Assembly (NCBI GenBank): GCA_049889095.1
Contig: JBLJFK010000012.1
Strand: one strand, 5' to 3'
Length of the DNA stretch: 64,000 bases
Source of the DNA: Ewingella sp049889095
GTDB taxonomy: Bacteria > Pseudomonadota > Gammaproteobacteria > Enterobacterales > Enterobacteriaceae
Under the pieces are notes generated by a model, which was given only the letters and a program-made list of their open reading frames with translations, was not told where the DNA came from and made no database searches. The translations under genes and the position numbers were made by a program. Below are positions 8,230-17,844 of this stretch, one piece after another (position 1 is the first letter of the stretch; each line of letters starts with the position of its first letter).

Positions 8230-8439
8230 TAATACGATGAAGGCAAGAAAGGAAACACGGATAAATGGGTCTTCAAATAGTAGAGGACCAGTATTGCCAC
8301 TCAGGGAAGATCAGGGTCAGACGCTCTGAAATGCAAAGGAAAAATCGGGGGGCTGCTGGCATATATGGACAGTAGTGTAAGAATATCCTTCCGATGAAGG
8401 AAATAAAAAGGCAGTAAGGCTTACTTGCTGCCTTTTTTC
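8230..8439 (+). ncRNA. csrC: CsrC-like CsrA-sequestering small RNA
   Basis: The region lies between engB and yihI, exactly where E. coli and Yersinia carry csrC. Seven GGA motifs occur in 150 bases (8251, 8259, 8285, 8305, 8338, 8367, 8399), and such motifs in loops bind CsrA. The RNA ends in a strong terminator. A plausible promoter is TTGAGC (8196) with TAAAGT (8218) at 16-base spacing. CsrC titrates CsrA and so relieves repression of glycogen, biofilm and other mRNAs. The 5' end is estimated. No protein-coding signal is seen here. Confidence 0.65.
8406..8439 (+). terminator. terminator of the CsrC-like RNA
   Basis: GGCAGTAAG pairs with CTTGCTGCC around GCTTA (one mismatch), preceded by A-rich and followed by T-rich sequence (TTTTTTCTTTG). 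Confidence 0.9.
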
Positions 8440-8506
8440 TTTGTGCGCTTTCTGCTAGATTCCGGCGCAAATCTATACTAAATGTACACACCTAAGAGCA
8501 GATGCC

Positions 8507-9070
8507 ATGAAACAGCCAGCGAAAGCCCCGCGCGCCAATACCGCGACAGCAAAACCAAAGAAGAAAAAAAATCGCGTCGAACTTGATATCGAAGCGCGCG
8601 AACGTAAGCGTGATAACCGCCGTCGTGGGCACAAAGCGGGTTCACGTACCAATCCGGACGGAGAGAAAAACCAAAAAGGCGTGCCAGGTAAGAATGCGGA
8701 TCCGCGCATTGGTAGTAAGAAAGCTGTTCCACTGGTGATTGAAACTGTTTTTAACAACGCACCTAAAGCGAAGAAAACGCCTAAGCCGCCGGTTGAAGTT
8801 GCAATTAAACCGCAGTTATCACCTGAAGAAGAGCTGACACTACTGGAAAATGACCCGCGTCTCGACAGCTTGCTTGATAAGATTGATGACGGTGAAAAAC
8901 TGAATGCGGAAGATCAGTCTTATGTTGACCAGACACTGGACCGTATCGATGCATTGATGGAATTGCTGGGCATTGAACTCGGCGACGAAGATGACGAAGT
9001 GGAAGAGAAAACCAAGAACGAAGACATGATGCAGTTGCTGAAACGTGGGGAATCGAAAGAAGGTTTATAA
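8507..9070 (+). CDS. yihI: Der GTPase-activating protein YihI
   Basis: YihI stimulates GTP hydrolysis by the ribosome-assembly GTPase Der (EngA) and so tunes 50S maturation. This copy has 187 aa (E. coli 169). The N-terminal 70 residues are extremely basic (KPKKKKNRVELD, RKRDNRRRGHKAGSR). The C-terminal half is acidic (LGDEDDEVEEK). The low-complexity basic/acidic layout is typical of the family. It is followed closely by a small ORF and hemN in the same direction. Confidence 0.93.
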   Translation: MKQPAKAPRANTATAKPKKKKNRVELDIEARERKRDNRRRGHKAGSRTNPDGEKNQKGVPGKNADPRIGSKKAVPLVIETVFNNAPKAKKTPKPPVEVAIKPQLSPEEELTLLENDPRLDSLLDKIDDGEKLNAEDQSYVDQTLDRIDALMELLGIELGDEDDEVEEKTKNEDMMQLLKRGESKEGL

Positions 9071-9073
9071 AAC

Positions 9074-9253
9074 TTGCGCTGGGTCATTCCGACCGCAATG
9101 GCCTTACTCTTCGCATATTATCTGCTTTGGTTATTCGTTAAACTACGCCGGTTAACGAAAACCAAAGCACGTTTGTATCATGCACGCGCTGTCCGGCAGA
9201 CTAAACATCTGCCAGTCATGCGTACCGGCAGGAGCAGACGCCGCAAAGAGTGA
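9074..9253 (+). CDS. unannotated small membrane protein (59 aa, TTG start)
   Basis: I do not recognise this family. A TTG-initiated reading frame of 59 codons fills the gap between yihI and hemN. It reads RWVIPTAMALLFAYYLLWLF (one transmembrane helix, residues 2-21), then a strongly basic tail ending TGRSRRRKE. GAAGG at 9058-9062 could serve as ribosome-binding site. An alternative ATG at 9098 would give 51 aa. The stop lies nine bases before the hemN ATG, so it would be in a yihI-ORF-hemN operon. It is also in the same frame as yihI, separated by one TAA and one codon. The single-helix, positive-inside design supports a real gene, but expression is unproven. Confidence 0.55.
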   Translation: MRWVIPTAMALLFAYYLLWLFVKLRRLTKTKARLYHARAVRQTKHLPVMRTGRSRRRKE

Positions 9254-9262
9254 GTGCTCATT

Positions 9263-10666
9263 ATGTCAACGAACGCTGCGTCATCAAAAGTGGAATCACA
9301 GCAGTCTACTGTCTGGGATTTAGCGCTGATCCAAAAATATAACTATTCTGGTCCACGCTATACGTCCTATCCCACCGCTCTGGAATTCAGTGAAAGCTAC
9401 AACGACGCCGCCTTTAAGCGCGCAGCCCTGCATTATCCTGAACGCTCACTCTCCTTGTATGTCCACATTCCCTTCTGCCATAAGCTTTGCTATTTCTGCG
9501 GCTGCAATAAATTGGTTACCCGGCAGCCGCATAAAGCAGAAGAGTATCTCAACGTCCTGGAGCAAGAGATTCGTCACCGTGCGGAGCTGTTTAAAGGCCG
9601 TCAGGTCACTCAGTTGCATTGGGGCGGGGGTACTCCGACTTATCTGAATAAAGCCCAAATAAGTCGTTTGATGGGCCTTCTGCGCGATCATTTTGACTTC
9701 CTGCCCGATGCTGAGATGTCGCTGGAGCTGGATCCGCGTGAAATAGAGCTCAATGTGCTCGACCATCTGCGTAGCGAAGGTTTTAATCGCCTGAGTATGG
9801 GCGTACAGGACTTCAACAAAGACGTTCAGCGGCTGGTTAATCGTGAACAGGATGAAGCGTTCATTTTTGCTCTGATCGCCCGGGCTAAATCGCTGGGCTT
9901 CAACTCGACCAATATTGATCTCATTTATGGCCTGCCAAAGCAGACCGCGGAGAGCTTCGCCTATACGTTGCAACGGGTAGCCGAATTAAACCCCGATCGT
10001 CTCAGCGTGTTTAATTATGCGCATATGCCAAAACTGTTCGCTGCCCAGCGTAAAATCAAAGATGAAGATTTACCGGGAGCCGAGGAGAAACTGCGGATTT
10101 TGCAGGAAACCATCGCCTCGCTGACGTCATCCGGTTACCGTTTTATTGGCATGGATCACTTTGCGCGGCCAGACGACGAGCTGGCCGTGGCTCAGCAGGA
10201 AGGCAAACTTCATCGTAACTTTCAGGGTTACACTACGCAGGGCGACAGTGATTTATTGGGGCTGGGCGTGTCGGCCATCAGCATGTTAGGCGACACCTAT
10301 GCGCAGAACGAAAAAGATTTGAAAACCTATTATGCACAGGTGGAAGAACAGGGGCATGCGCTGTGGCGTGGTCTGGAAATGACGGCGGATGACTGTCTGC
10401 GTCGTGATGTCATCAAAGCATTGATCTGCCACTTCAAACTGGATTTTGCCGAAATAGAAAAGCGTCACGGTATAGAATTCAGTACGTATTTCGCTGACGA
10501 TCTGGCGTTGCTGGCTCCGCTGGCGAAGGACGGACTGGTGGAAGTGAGCCACGAGAATATCCTTGTTACCCCGCAAGGCCGCCTGCTGATCCGCAATGTC
10601 TGCATGTGTTTCGACGTTTATCTGCGCCAGCAGGTCCGCCAGCAACAGTTTTCCCGCGTGATCTGA
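9263..10666 (+). CDS. hemN: oxygen-independent coproporphyrinogen III oxidase
   Basis: This radical-SAM enzyme decarboxylates coproporphyrinogen III to protoporphyrinogen IX without oxygen, in the cytoplasm. The 4Fe-4S motif CHKLCYFCGC supplies Cys72, Cys76 and Cys79, with the extra Cys81 typical of HemN. HWGGGTPTYL (SAM binding) and NIDLIYGLPKQT follow. An in-frame GTG at 9254 exists, but the ATG at 9263 gives 467 aa and better fits the 457-aa E. coli protein. The C-terminus QQFSRVI is the family ending. Confidence 0.97.
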   Translation: MSTNAASSKVESQQSTVWDLALIQKYNYSGPRYTSYPTALEFSESYNDAAFKRAALHYPERSLSLYVHIPFCHKLCYFCGCNKLVTRQPHKAEEYLNVLEQEIRHRAELFKGRQVTQLHWGGGTPTYLNKAQISRLMGLLRDHFDFLPDAEMSLELDPREIELNVLDHLRSEGFNRLSMGVQDFNKDVQRLVNREQDEAFIFALIARAKSLGFNSTNIDLIYGLPKQTAESFAYTLQRVAELNPDRLSVFNYAHMPKLFAAQRKIKDEDLPGAEEKLRILQETIASLTSSGYRFIGMDHFARPDDELAVAQQEGKLHRNFQGYTTQGDSDLLGLGVSAISMLGDTYAQNEKDLKTYYAQVEEQGHALWRGLEMTADDCLRRDVIKALICHFKLDFAEIEKRHGIEFSTYFADDLALLAPLAKDGLVEVSHENILVTPQGRLLIRNVCMCFDVYLRQQVRQQQFSRVI

Positions 10667-10681
10667 TTTTTCCTGTCGCAT

Positions 10682-10712
10682 AAAAAAACGGCCGCAAAAG
10701 CGGCTGTTTCTG
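10682..10712 (+). terminator. bidirectional terminator between hemN and glnG
   Basis: AAACGGCCGC-AAAA-GCGGCTGTTT is a 10-bp stem (one G-T pair) with A-run and T-run on the two sides. It can serve the convergent hemN and glnALG units. Confidence 0.85.
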
Positions 10713-10727
10713 TTTACAAGCGGGCGG

Positions 10728-12140
10728 TTATTCCATTCCCAGTTCTTTCAGTTTTCGGGTCAGCGTATTACGTCCCCATCCCAGTAAGCGTGCTGCTTCC
10801 TGTTTATGTCCCTGAGTATGGCGTAATGCTGTGGTCAAAAGCGTTCGCTCCATTTCGGGTTGCGCTTCCGACAACAGATTTTGATGACCGGAACGCAGCG
10901 CGCGATCGGCCCACTGCGCCAGCAGCGTCGCCCAACTGTCTGGTAAACTCTGTCCGCTCGCTTCAGGAGCCGAACTTTCAAACAGTTCGCTCGGTAAATC
11001 CTGAATCAATACTTCCTGTCCGGCCGCCATGACCGTCAGCCAGCGACAGGTGTTTTCTAACTGGCGTACGTTGCCTTGCCATGGGAGGCGGGTTAGCGCA
11101 GTTTCCGTTTCAGGATGCAAATTCTTTGCTTCCACGCCTAACTCTTTGGCCGCAACTTGTAGGAAATAGCGCGCCAAACGCGGAATATCCTCACGACGTT
11201 CGCGCAGCGGCGGCAGATGAACGCGGATCACGTTCAGACGGTGGAACAAATCCTCACGGAATTTTCCTTCCTGAACCCGTAATTCCAAGTTTTGATGTGT
11301 GGCTGCAATAATTCGCACGTCCACCTTCACCGGAGCATAACCCCCGACGCGGTAAAACTGTCCGTCAGCCAGCACACGCAGCAGGCGGGTTTGAACGTCG
11401 AGCGGCATATCGCCTATTTCATCCAGGAATAGCGTGCCGTTGTCGGCCTGTTCAAAACGTCCCTGACGGATCTGGTTCGCGCCGGTAAATGCCCCTTTCT
11501 CATGACCGAACAGTTCGGATTCGATCAAATCTTTCGGGATCGCGGCCATATTCAGCGCGATAAACGGCGCTTTTGACCGCGGGCTGTGGCGATGCAGGGC
11601 ATGTGCAACCAGCTCTTTACCTGTACCAGATTCGCCGTTGATTAATACGCTGATCGACGAGCGGGAAAGGCGGCCGATGATGCGAAACACATCTTGCATC
11701 GCCGGTGCTTCACCGATGATATCTGCGGTCGGGCCGCTTGCTGGTTGAGTTCTTGGCGGTTGCTGCTGCTCTTGATAGTGACTGATAGCGCGTTCAACCA
11801 GCGCGACCGCTTCATCGATATCGAAAGGTTTTGGCAGATAATCAAATGCCCCTTGCTGATAGGCGCTGACTGCGGCATCCAGATCAGAATGTGCCGTCAT
11901 TATGATGACCGGAAGCATAGGGTGGCGCTGTTTTATCTGTTTTAGCAGCGCTAAACCATCCATGCCGGGCATGCGGATATCAGATAACAACACGTCAGGG
12001 GTTTGAGTCGCGATGGCTTCAAGCACAGCATTGCCGCTATCGAAGGCGGTACAGCTTAAGCCCGCTCCAGTGAGCGCGCGTTCAAGTACCCAGCGGATGG
12101 AACTATCGTCATCGACGATCCAGACTATCCCTCGTTGCAT
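10728..12140 (-). CDS. glnG: nitrogen regulation response regulator NtrC
   Basis: NtrC activates sigma-54 promoters under nitrogen limitation. The 470 aa comprise a receiver domain (phospho-acceptor Asp54 in SDIRMPG), a central AAA+ domain (Walker A GESGTGKE, the GAFTGA sigma-54 contact loop, LFLDEIGDMPLD) and a Fis-type helix-turn-helix (KQEAARLLGWGRNTLTRKL) at the end. The ORF is open 30 codons further upstream. The start MQRGIVW at 12140 is chosen because a GAGG precedes it and the length matches E. coli (469). It is the last gene of glnA-glnL-glnG. Confidence 0.98.
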   Translation of the reverse strand: MQRGIVWIVDDDSSIRWVLERALTGAGLSCTAFDSGNAVLEAIATQTPDVLLSDIRMPGMDGLALLKQIKQRHPMLPVIIMTAHSDLDAAVSAYQQGAFDYLPKPFDIDEAVALVERAISHYQEQQQPPRTQPASGPTADIIGEAPAMQDVFRIIGRLSRSSISVLINGESGTGKELVAHALHRHSPRSKAPFIALNMAAIPKDLIESELFGHEKGAFTGANQIRQGRFEQADNGTLFLDEIGDMPLDVQTRLLRVLADGQFYRVGGYAPVKVDVRIIAATHQNLELRVQEGKFREDLFHRLNVIRVHLPPLRERREDIPRLARYFLQVAAKELGVEAKNLHPETETALTRLPWQGNVRQLENTCRWLTVMAAGQEVLIQDLPSELFESSAPEASGQSLPDSWATLLAQWADRALRSGHQNLLSEAQPEMERTLLTTALRHTQGHKQEAARLLGWGRNTLTRKLKELGME

Positions 12141-12147
12141 AAGAACC

Positions 12148-13197
12148 TCACTGGCGAATAGGCAGGTAAACCGAGAATTCGGTATGTCCTGGCCAACTGT
12201 TAAATTCAACTTTACCCGAATGCTGATCAATCAAACTGCGCGCGATGGACAAGCCCAAACCTGTGCCCCCTTCGCGGCCACTGACCATAGGGTAAAAAAG
12301 GGTATCCTGTAAGTGTGCCGGAACGCCGGGGCCGTTATCTTCAATGTCTATCCTGGCCGCCAAACGGTAACGCACTCCGTGCAGGGTAATTTGAAAAGCA
12401 GTGCGCGTGCGCAATGTAATCGATCCGCCTTCCTCACCCAAAGCCTGTAAGGCATTGCGGGTAATATTCAGCAGAATCTGTTCGATCTGGTCTGGGTCGT
12501 GCGCCAGTTCCGGTAGGCTGGGGTCGTAATCGCGAATCAGCTGTACGTTGTCTGGTTTCTCCATCGATACCAACTGGCAAACACGTTCGGCGACCTGATG
12601 TATGCTTTGGGTGATGTGCTGGCTGGGACGCTGAGGGCCGAGTAAACGATCCACCAGATTACGTAGCCTGTCGGCCTGTTCAATGATGACTTTGGTGTAT
12701 TCAAGCAACGCCGGATCTGGCAACGCGCGGGACAAAAGCTGTGCAGCGCCACGCAATCCACCCAGTGGATTTTTAATTTCATGTGCCAGTCCGCGAATTA
12801 AATCCCTCGCCGCCACTTGCTGGGCGTGCTGTAACTGTTCCTGACTCAGCCTCCGTTGGTTATCCATTGGTGCCAGTTCAACCAAGATAAAACCATCTGG
12901 CTGCGCCTGAGCCGTCAGTGATAAAACATGTGCCCTGCCATCGACAACCAATGTCACTTCACTATCGGTAAAGCCTTGTCCCGCCTGTAAACTTTCACGC
13001 ATCAGGTCGATATTAAGAGAGAAATAGCCCACCAGTTCCGGCAGTGGGGTACCAAAAAGTTTGCGTGAACTTTGTGCCAATAATTGTTGAGCTGCCGGAT
13101 TGGCATAATGCACAGCCAGTTCGTCGTCCAACAATAGAATGCTGTTAATAAGAGAGTTCAGGATCTGTCCAGCATCGGGCAGCTTGCCAGTTGCCAT
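12148..13197 (-). CDS. glnL: nitrogen regulation sensor kinase NtrB
   Basis: NtrB is the soluble histidine kinase/phosphatase for NtrC, controlled by PII (GlnB). It has an N-terminal PAS domain, the phospho-acceptor His139 in RGLAHEIKNPLGGLRG, an N box (ILLNITRNALQALG), and G boxes (DNGPGVP, GGTGLGLSIARSL). The start MATGKLPDAG at 13197 gives 349 aa, the E. coli length, with GGAG upstream. It is separated from glnG by seven bases and from glnA by a terminator and an NtrC-controlled promoter. Confidence 0.97.
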   Translation of the reverse strand: MATGKLPDAGQILNSLINSILLLDDELAVHYANPAAQQLLAQSSRKLFGTPLPELVGYFSLNIDLMRESLQAGQGFTDSEVTLVVDGRAHVLSLTAQAQPDGFILVELAPMDNQRRLSQEQLQHAQQVAARDLIRGLAHEIKNPLGGLRGAAQLLSRALPDPALLEYTKVIIEQADRLRNLVDRLLGPQRPSQHITQSIHQVAERVCQLVSMEKPDNVQLIRDYDPSLPELAHDPDQIEQILLNITRNALQALGEEGGSITLRTRTAFQITLHGVRYRLAARIDIEDNGPGVPAHLQDTLFYPMVSGREGGTGLGLSIARSLIDQHSGKVEFNSWPGHTEFSVYLPIRQ

Positions 13198-13209
13198 ACC
13201 GCAGTCTCC

Positions 13210-13226
13210 CGCACCTGTTCGGTGCA
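13210..13226 (-). promoter_or_regulatory. NtrC-binding site in the glnL promoter
   Basis: On the minus strand TGCACC-GAACA-GGTGCG is a 17-bp match to the NtrC palindrome with one base off. It sits 13 bases before the glnL start. In E. coli a single NtrC site at glnLp represses internal transcription of glnL-glnG, and the position here agrees. Confidence 0.8.
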
Positions 13227-13287
13227 TTTCATCCGGCTACCCGGCGAATTCACGGGTTAGTGGGGTTAAGCAGGAAAGAGTGTGGAG

Positions 13288-13312
13288 AAAAAAGCCCATC
13301 CGGAGATGGGCT
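13288..13312 (-). terminator. glnA terminator
   Basis: On the minus strand AGCCCATC-TCCG-GATGGGCT is followed by TTTTTTCTCC. It attenuates transcription between glnA and glnL. Another perfect small palindrome, ATACCCT-TT-AGGGTAT, lies in the glnA 3' UTR at 13335-13350. Confidence 0.85.
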
Positions 13313-13369
13313 ATACGTTTCCACGGCAACAAATATACCCTTTAGGGTATTGGTCTTACGTATTTCGAT
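13290..13369 (-). ncRNA. possible GlnZ-like 3' UTR small RNA of glnA
   Basis: The 80-nt glnA 3' UTR has one palindromic hairpin and then a strong terminator with U-tail, the layout of an Hfq-bound 3'-derived sRNA. In E. coli and relatives the glnA 3' UTR yields GlnZ. I cannot confirm the seed sequence from memory, so this rests on position and shape only. Confidence 0.3.
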
Positions 13370-14779
13370 TTAGACGCTGTAGTACATTTCAAACTCAACA
13401 GGATGTGGAGTCATACGTACACGGTCCATCTCTTCTTTACGCAGCGCGATGTAAGCATCGATTGCATCGTCAGAGAATACGCCGCCACGGGTCAGGAACT
13501 CGCGGTCTTCGTTCAGGCACTGCATCGCTTCTTCCAGTGAACCTGCAACTTTTGGAATTTCTGCTTCTTCTTCCGGTGGCAGGTCATACAGGTTTTTATC
13601 CATCGCATCGCCAGGGTGGATCTTGTTGATGATGCCGTCCAGGCCAGCCATCATCAGTGCCGCAAACGCCAGATATGGGTTAGCAGCTGGATCAGGGAAG
13701 CGAGCTTCGATACGCATAGCTTTAGGGCTTGAGACATGTGGAATACGGATAGATGCAGAACGGTTACGCGCAGAATAAGCCAGCATCACTGGCGCTTCGT
13801 AGCCCGGGACCAAACGCTTGTAGGAGTTGGTGGTCGGGTTAGCGTAAGCATTTATCGCTTTAGCATGCTTGATGATACCGCCGATGTAGAACAGTGCCAT
13901 TTCAGACAGGCCGCCGTATTTGTCACCAGAGAACAGGTTGTTACCGTTCTTGAACAAAGACATATGGCAGTGCATACCTGAACCGTTATCGCCAAACATT
14001 GGTTTTGGCATAAAGGTTGCAGTTTTGCCAAACGCGTGAGCCACGTTGTGAACCACGTATTTGTAGATTTGGATTTCGTCAGCTTTCTTGGTCATAGTGT
14101 TGAAGCGAGTTGCCACTTCGTTCTGACCAGCAGTTGCGACTTCATGGTGGTGAGCTTCAACAACCAGGCCCATTTCTTCCATGGTCAGACACATGGTAGA
14201 ACGCATATCTTGGGAGGAGTCGACCGGAGGAACCGGGAAGTAACCGCCTTTTACTGCAGGACGGTGGCCTTTGTTGCCGCCTTCGTATTTTGTCGCTGAG
14301 TTCCACGCACCTTCGATGTCATCGATAGCAACGTGAGAACCGGAGATGCTGCTGCCGAAGCGCACATCATCAAACAGGAAGAACTCTGGCTCTGGCCCAA
14401 ACAGTACAGTGTCCGCAATACCTGAAGAGCGCAGGAAATCTTCTGCACGCTTGGACGTCGAACGTGGGTCACGGTCATAACCTTGCAGAGTCGTTGGCTC
14501 AAGGATATCGCAACGAATGATCAGGGTGGTTTCTTCGAAGAATGGATCAAGAACAGCAGTGCTGGCATCTGGCATCAGAACCATGTCAGATTCGTTAATG
14601 CCTTTCCAGCCACCAATTGAAGAGCCATCAAACATTTTGCCTTCTTCGAAGAAGTCAGCGCTAACCTGGTGTGCAGGAATGGTGACGTGCTGTTCTTTGC
14701 CTTTGGTATCAGTGAAACGTAAATCTACGAATTTCACTTCATGCTCATTCAGCATCGTCAAAACGTGTTCAGCGGACAT
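13370..14779 (-). CDS. glnA: glutamine synthetase
   Basis: This is the type I glutamine synthetase (glutamate + NH3 + ATP to glutamine), a cytoplasmic dodecamer. It has 469 aa as in E. coli. The beta-grasp domain is N-terminal. Catalytic signatures are MFDGSSIGGWKGI, the metal/ATP region with GHRPAVKGGYFPVPPVDS, and HCHMSLF. The adenylylation tyrosine lies in NLYDLPPEE near residue 397, so GlnE control applies. The reading frame is open 29 codons upstream. MSAEHVL at 14779 is chosen for its GGGAG ribosome-binding site and conserved length. Confidence 0.99.
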   Translation of the reverse strand: MSAEHVLTMLNEHEVKFVDLRFTDTKGKEQHVTIPAHQVSADFFEEGKMFDGSSIGGWKGINESDMVLMPDASTAVLDPFFEETTLIIRCDILEPTTLQGYDRDPRSTSKRAEDFLRSSGIADTVLFGPEPEFFLFDDVRFGSSISGSHVAIDDIEGAWNSATKYEGGNKGHRPAVKGGYFPVPPVDSSQDMRSTMCLTMEEMGLVVEAHHHEVATAGQNEVATRFNTMTKKADEIQIYKYVVHNVAHAFGKTATFMPKPMFGDNGSGMHCHMSLFKNGNNLFSGDKYGGLSEMALFYIGGIIKHAKAINAYANPTTNSYKRLVPGYEAPVMLAYSARNRSASIRIPHVSSPKAMRIEARFPDPAANPYLAFAALMMAGLDGIINKIHPGDAMDKNLYDLPPEEEAEIPKVAGSLEEAMQCLNEDREFLTRGGVFSDDAIDAYIALRKEEMDRVRMTPHPVEFEMYYSV

Positions 14780-14965
14780 ACTAGTTCTCCCGAATTTCTC
14801 ATTATCATCGTGGAACGAATAACCATTTAGTTGGCATTTAGTTGGTATTTCTTTAGAAATAGCCAAACAACACTACCGGAGCTGGCGTGTGGCCTAAACA
14901 GTTTCTTTAATTGCTCTGATAAGACACTTTCACCCTGTATAAATTTTTTACTTCTAAAAAGTAAT

Positions 14966-14982
14966 AGCGAAATCTGTGCCAA
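14966..14982 (-). promoter_or_regulatory. glnAp2 sigma-54 promoter
   Basis: The minus strand carries TTGGCAC-AGATT-TCGCT, a -24/-12 promoter identical in core to E. coli glnAp2. The start is predicted near 14955, leaving a leader of about 175 nt. Confidence 0.88.
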
Positions 14983-15036
14983 CTTTGAGAAAATGCCAAT
15001 AACGCCATATTTAGGGGCTTTTGCACTCTGTGAGTA

Positions 15037-15053
15037 TGCACCATAACGGCAAT
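15037..15053 (-). promoter_or_regulatory. weak NtrC site (governor type)
   Basis: TGCACC-ATAAC-GGCAAT (read on the plus strand) is a degenerate NtrC palindrome centred about 90 bases before the predicted start, near where E. coli has a low-affinity site. Confidence 0.4.
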
Positions 15054-15055
15054 GT

Positions 15056-15072
15056 TGCACTTTTTTGGTGCC
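15056..15072 (-). promoter_or_regulatory. NtrC enhancer site 2 of glnA
   Basis: TGCACT-TTTTT-GGTGCC (plus-strand reading) matches the NtrC palindrome. Its centre is about 109 bases upstream of the predicted glnAp2 start, corresponding to the E. coli site at -108. Confidence 0.85.
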
Positions 15073-15087
15073 TTCCGCGAGATGTGA

Positions 15088-15104
15088 AGCACCATTATAG
15101 TGCG
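15088..15104 (-). promoter_or_regulatory. NtrC enhancer site 1 of glnA
   Basis: AGCACC-ATTAT-AGTGCG (plus-strand reading) is centred 32 bases (three helical turns) from the other enhancer site and about 141 bases upstream of the start, as at -140 in E. coli. Confidence 0.85.
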
Positions 15105-15255
15105 TCATCATGGTTAAGGGGTCTCTTTGCACCGTGAAAGGGATCACAAAGTAACCATCCTTGAGTTGTTTCGATAAGATCCTTGTGATCTTGTTTAGAA
15201 CCTCGCTTAATACGTGTACAATAGCGCGCTATTTCTAAATGCCTGAGGCAAAGCT

Positions 15256-17079
<1,824 letters not shown>

Positions 17080-17106
17080 GTTTCTTCCACGCTAACCGTT
17101 TTCAAT

Positions 17107-17141
17107 AAAACAGGATGCCTTCAGGTATCCTGTTTTTTTTT
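17107..17141 (+). terminator. typA terminator
   Basis: AAAACAGGAT and ATCCTGTTTT form a 10-bp stem around GCCTTCAGGT, ending in a run of T. Confidence 0.9.
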
Positions 17142-17245
17142 ACACTTTTTTCTGACACTTCCCTGCTGCCTGATATTTCCGTCTCTGTTCATGTGTACCT
17201 TTTCCCGCTAAAGTTAATCATCATCTTCGAAATCAGGAGCGTGCA

Positions 17246-17833
17246 ATGCTGTACATTTTTGATATGGGTAACGTCATTATTGATATCGACTTCAAACGTG
17301 TCCTCGGCGTCTGGAGCAATCTCAGCGGTACGCCTCTGGCGACGTTGATCGAGCGATTCTCTATGGGCGAAGTGTTTCAGAAACACGAACGGGGCGAAAT
17401 CAGCGACGAAGATTTTGCCGCAGAGCTTTGTGATGAGATGGGCATTGCGCTGAGTTTTGAACAGTTCAGTTTAGGCTGGCAGTCGGTGTTTGTTGGCCTG
17501 AGGCCTGAGGTTATCGCTGTATTCAAGACATTGCGCGAGCAGGGGCACCGGGTCGTTGTACTGTCAAACACTAACCGACTGCATCTCAATCACTGGCCTG
17601 AACATTATCCTGAGATCGAAGCCAATACTGATGCGCTCTACCTTTCACAAGATTTGGGAATGCGTAAGCCGGAGCCACGGATTTTCGAGCACGTCCTTAA
17701 CAAAGAGGGTGTTAACGCGAGTCAGGCCGTTTTCTTTGATGATGTTATCGAAAACGTAGAAGCGGCAAGGTTGATGGGCATTGAAGCCGTTCTGGTAGAA
17801 GACAATAACACCGTACCGGCCTGGTTTTCCTGA
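17246..17833 (+). CDS. yihX: alpha-D-glucose-1-phosphate phosphatase YihX
   Basis: This HAD-superfamily phosphatase (195 aa, E. coli 199) releases glucose from glucose-1-phosphate in the cytoplasm. HAD motif I is FDMGNVIIDID (residues 5-15), motif II is VVLSNTN, and motifs III/IV are DLGMRKPEPRIF and VFFDD. A GGAG precedes the ATG. The sulfoquinovose genes that E. coli has between typA and yihX are absent. yihY follows after 11 bases. Confidence 0.94.
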   Translation: MLYIFDMGNVIIDIDFKRVLGVWSNLSGTPLATLIERFSMGEVFQKHERGEISDEDFAAELCDEMGIALSFEQFSLGWQSVFVGLRPEVIAVFKTLREQGHRVVVLSNTNRLHLNHWPEHYPEIEANTDALYLSQDLGMRKPEPRIFEHVLNKEGVNASQAVFFDDVIENVEAARLMGIEAVLVEDNNTVPAWFS

Positions 17834-17844
17834 GTGGAGCTTGA

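Noticed and set aside
8473..8757. Minus-strand ORFs opposite yihI
   Set aside because: They are antisense shadows of the lysine/arginine-rich yihI coding region with no ribosome-binding site or family resemblance.
9250..9261. SlmA-binding-site-like GTGAGTGCTCAT before hemN
   Set aside because: It has two mismatches to the 12-bp palindrome. A few such matches are expected by chance in 64 kb.
12148..13227. Longer N-terminal versions of glnL, glnG, glnA, kbl, pyrE, yicH, rpoZ and slmA
   Set aside because: The frames are open upstream, but the added residues are not conserved and good ribosome-binding sites precede the family starts, so shorter starts were used.
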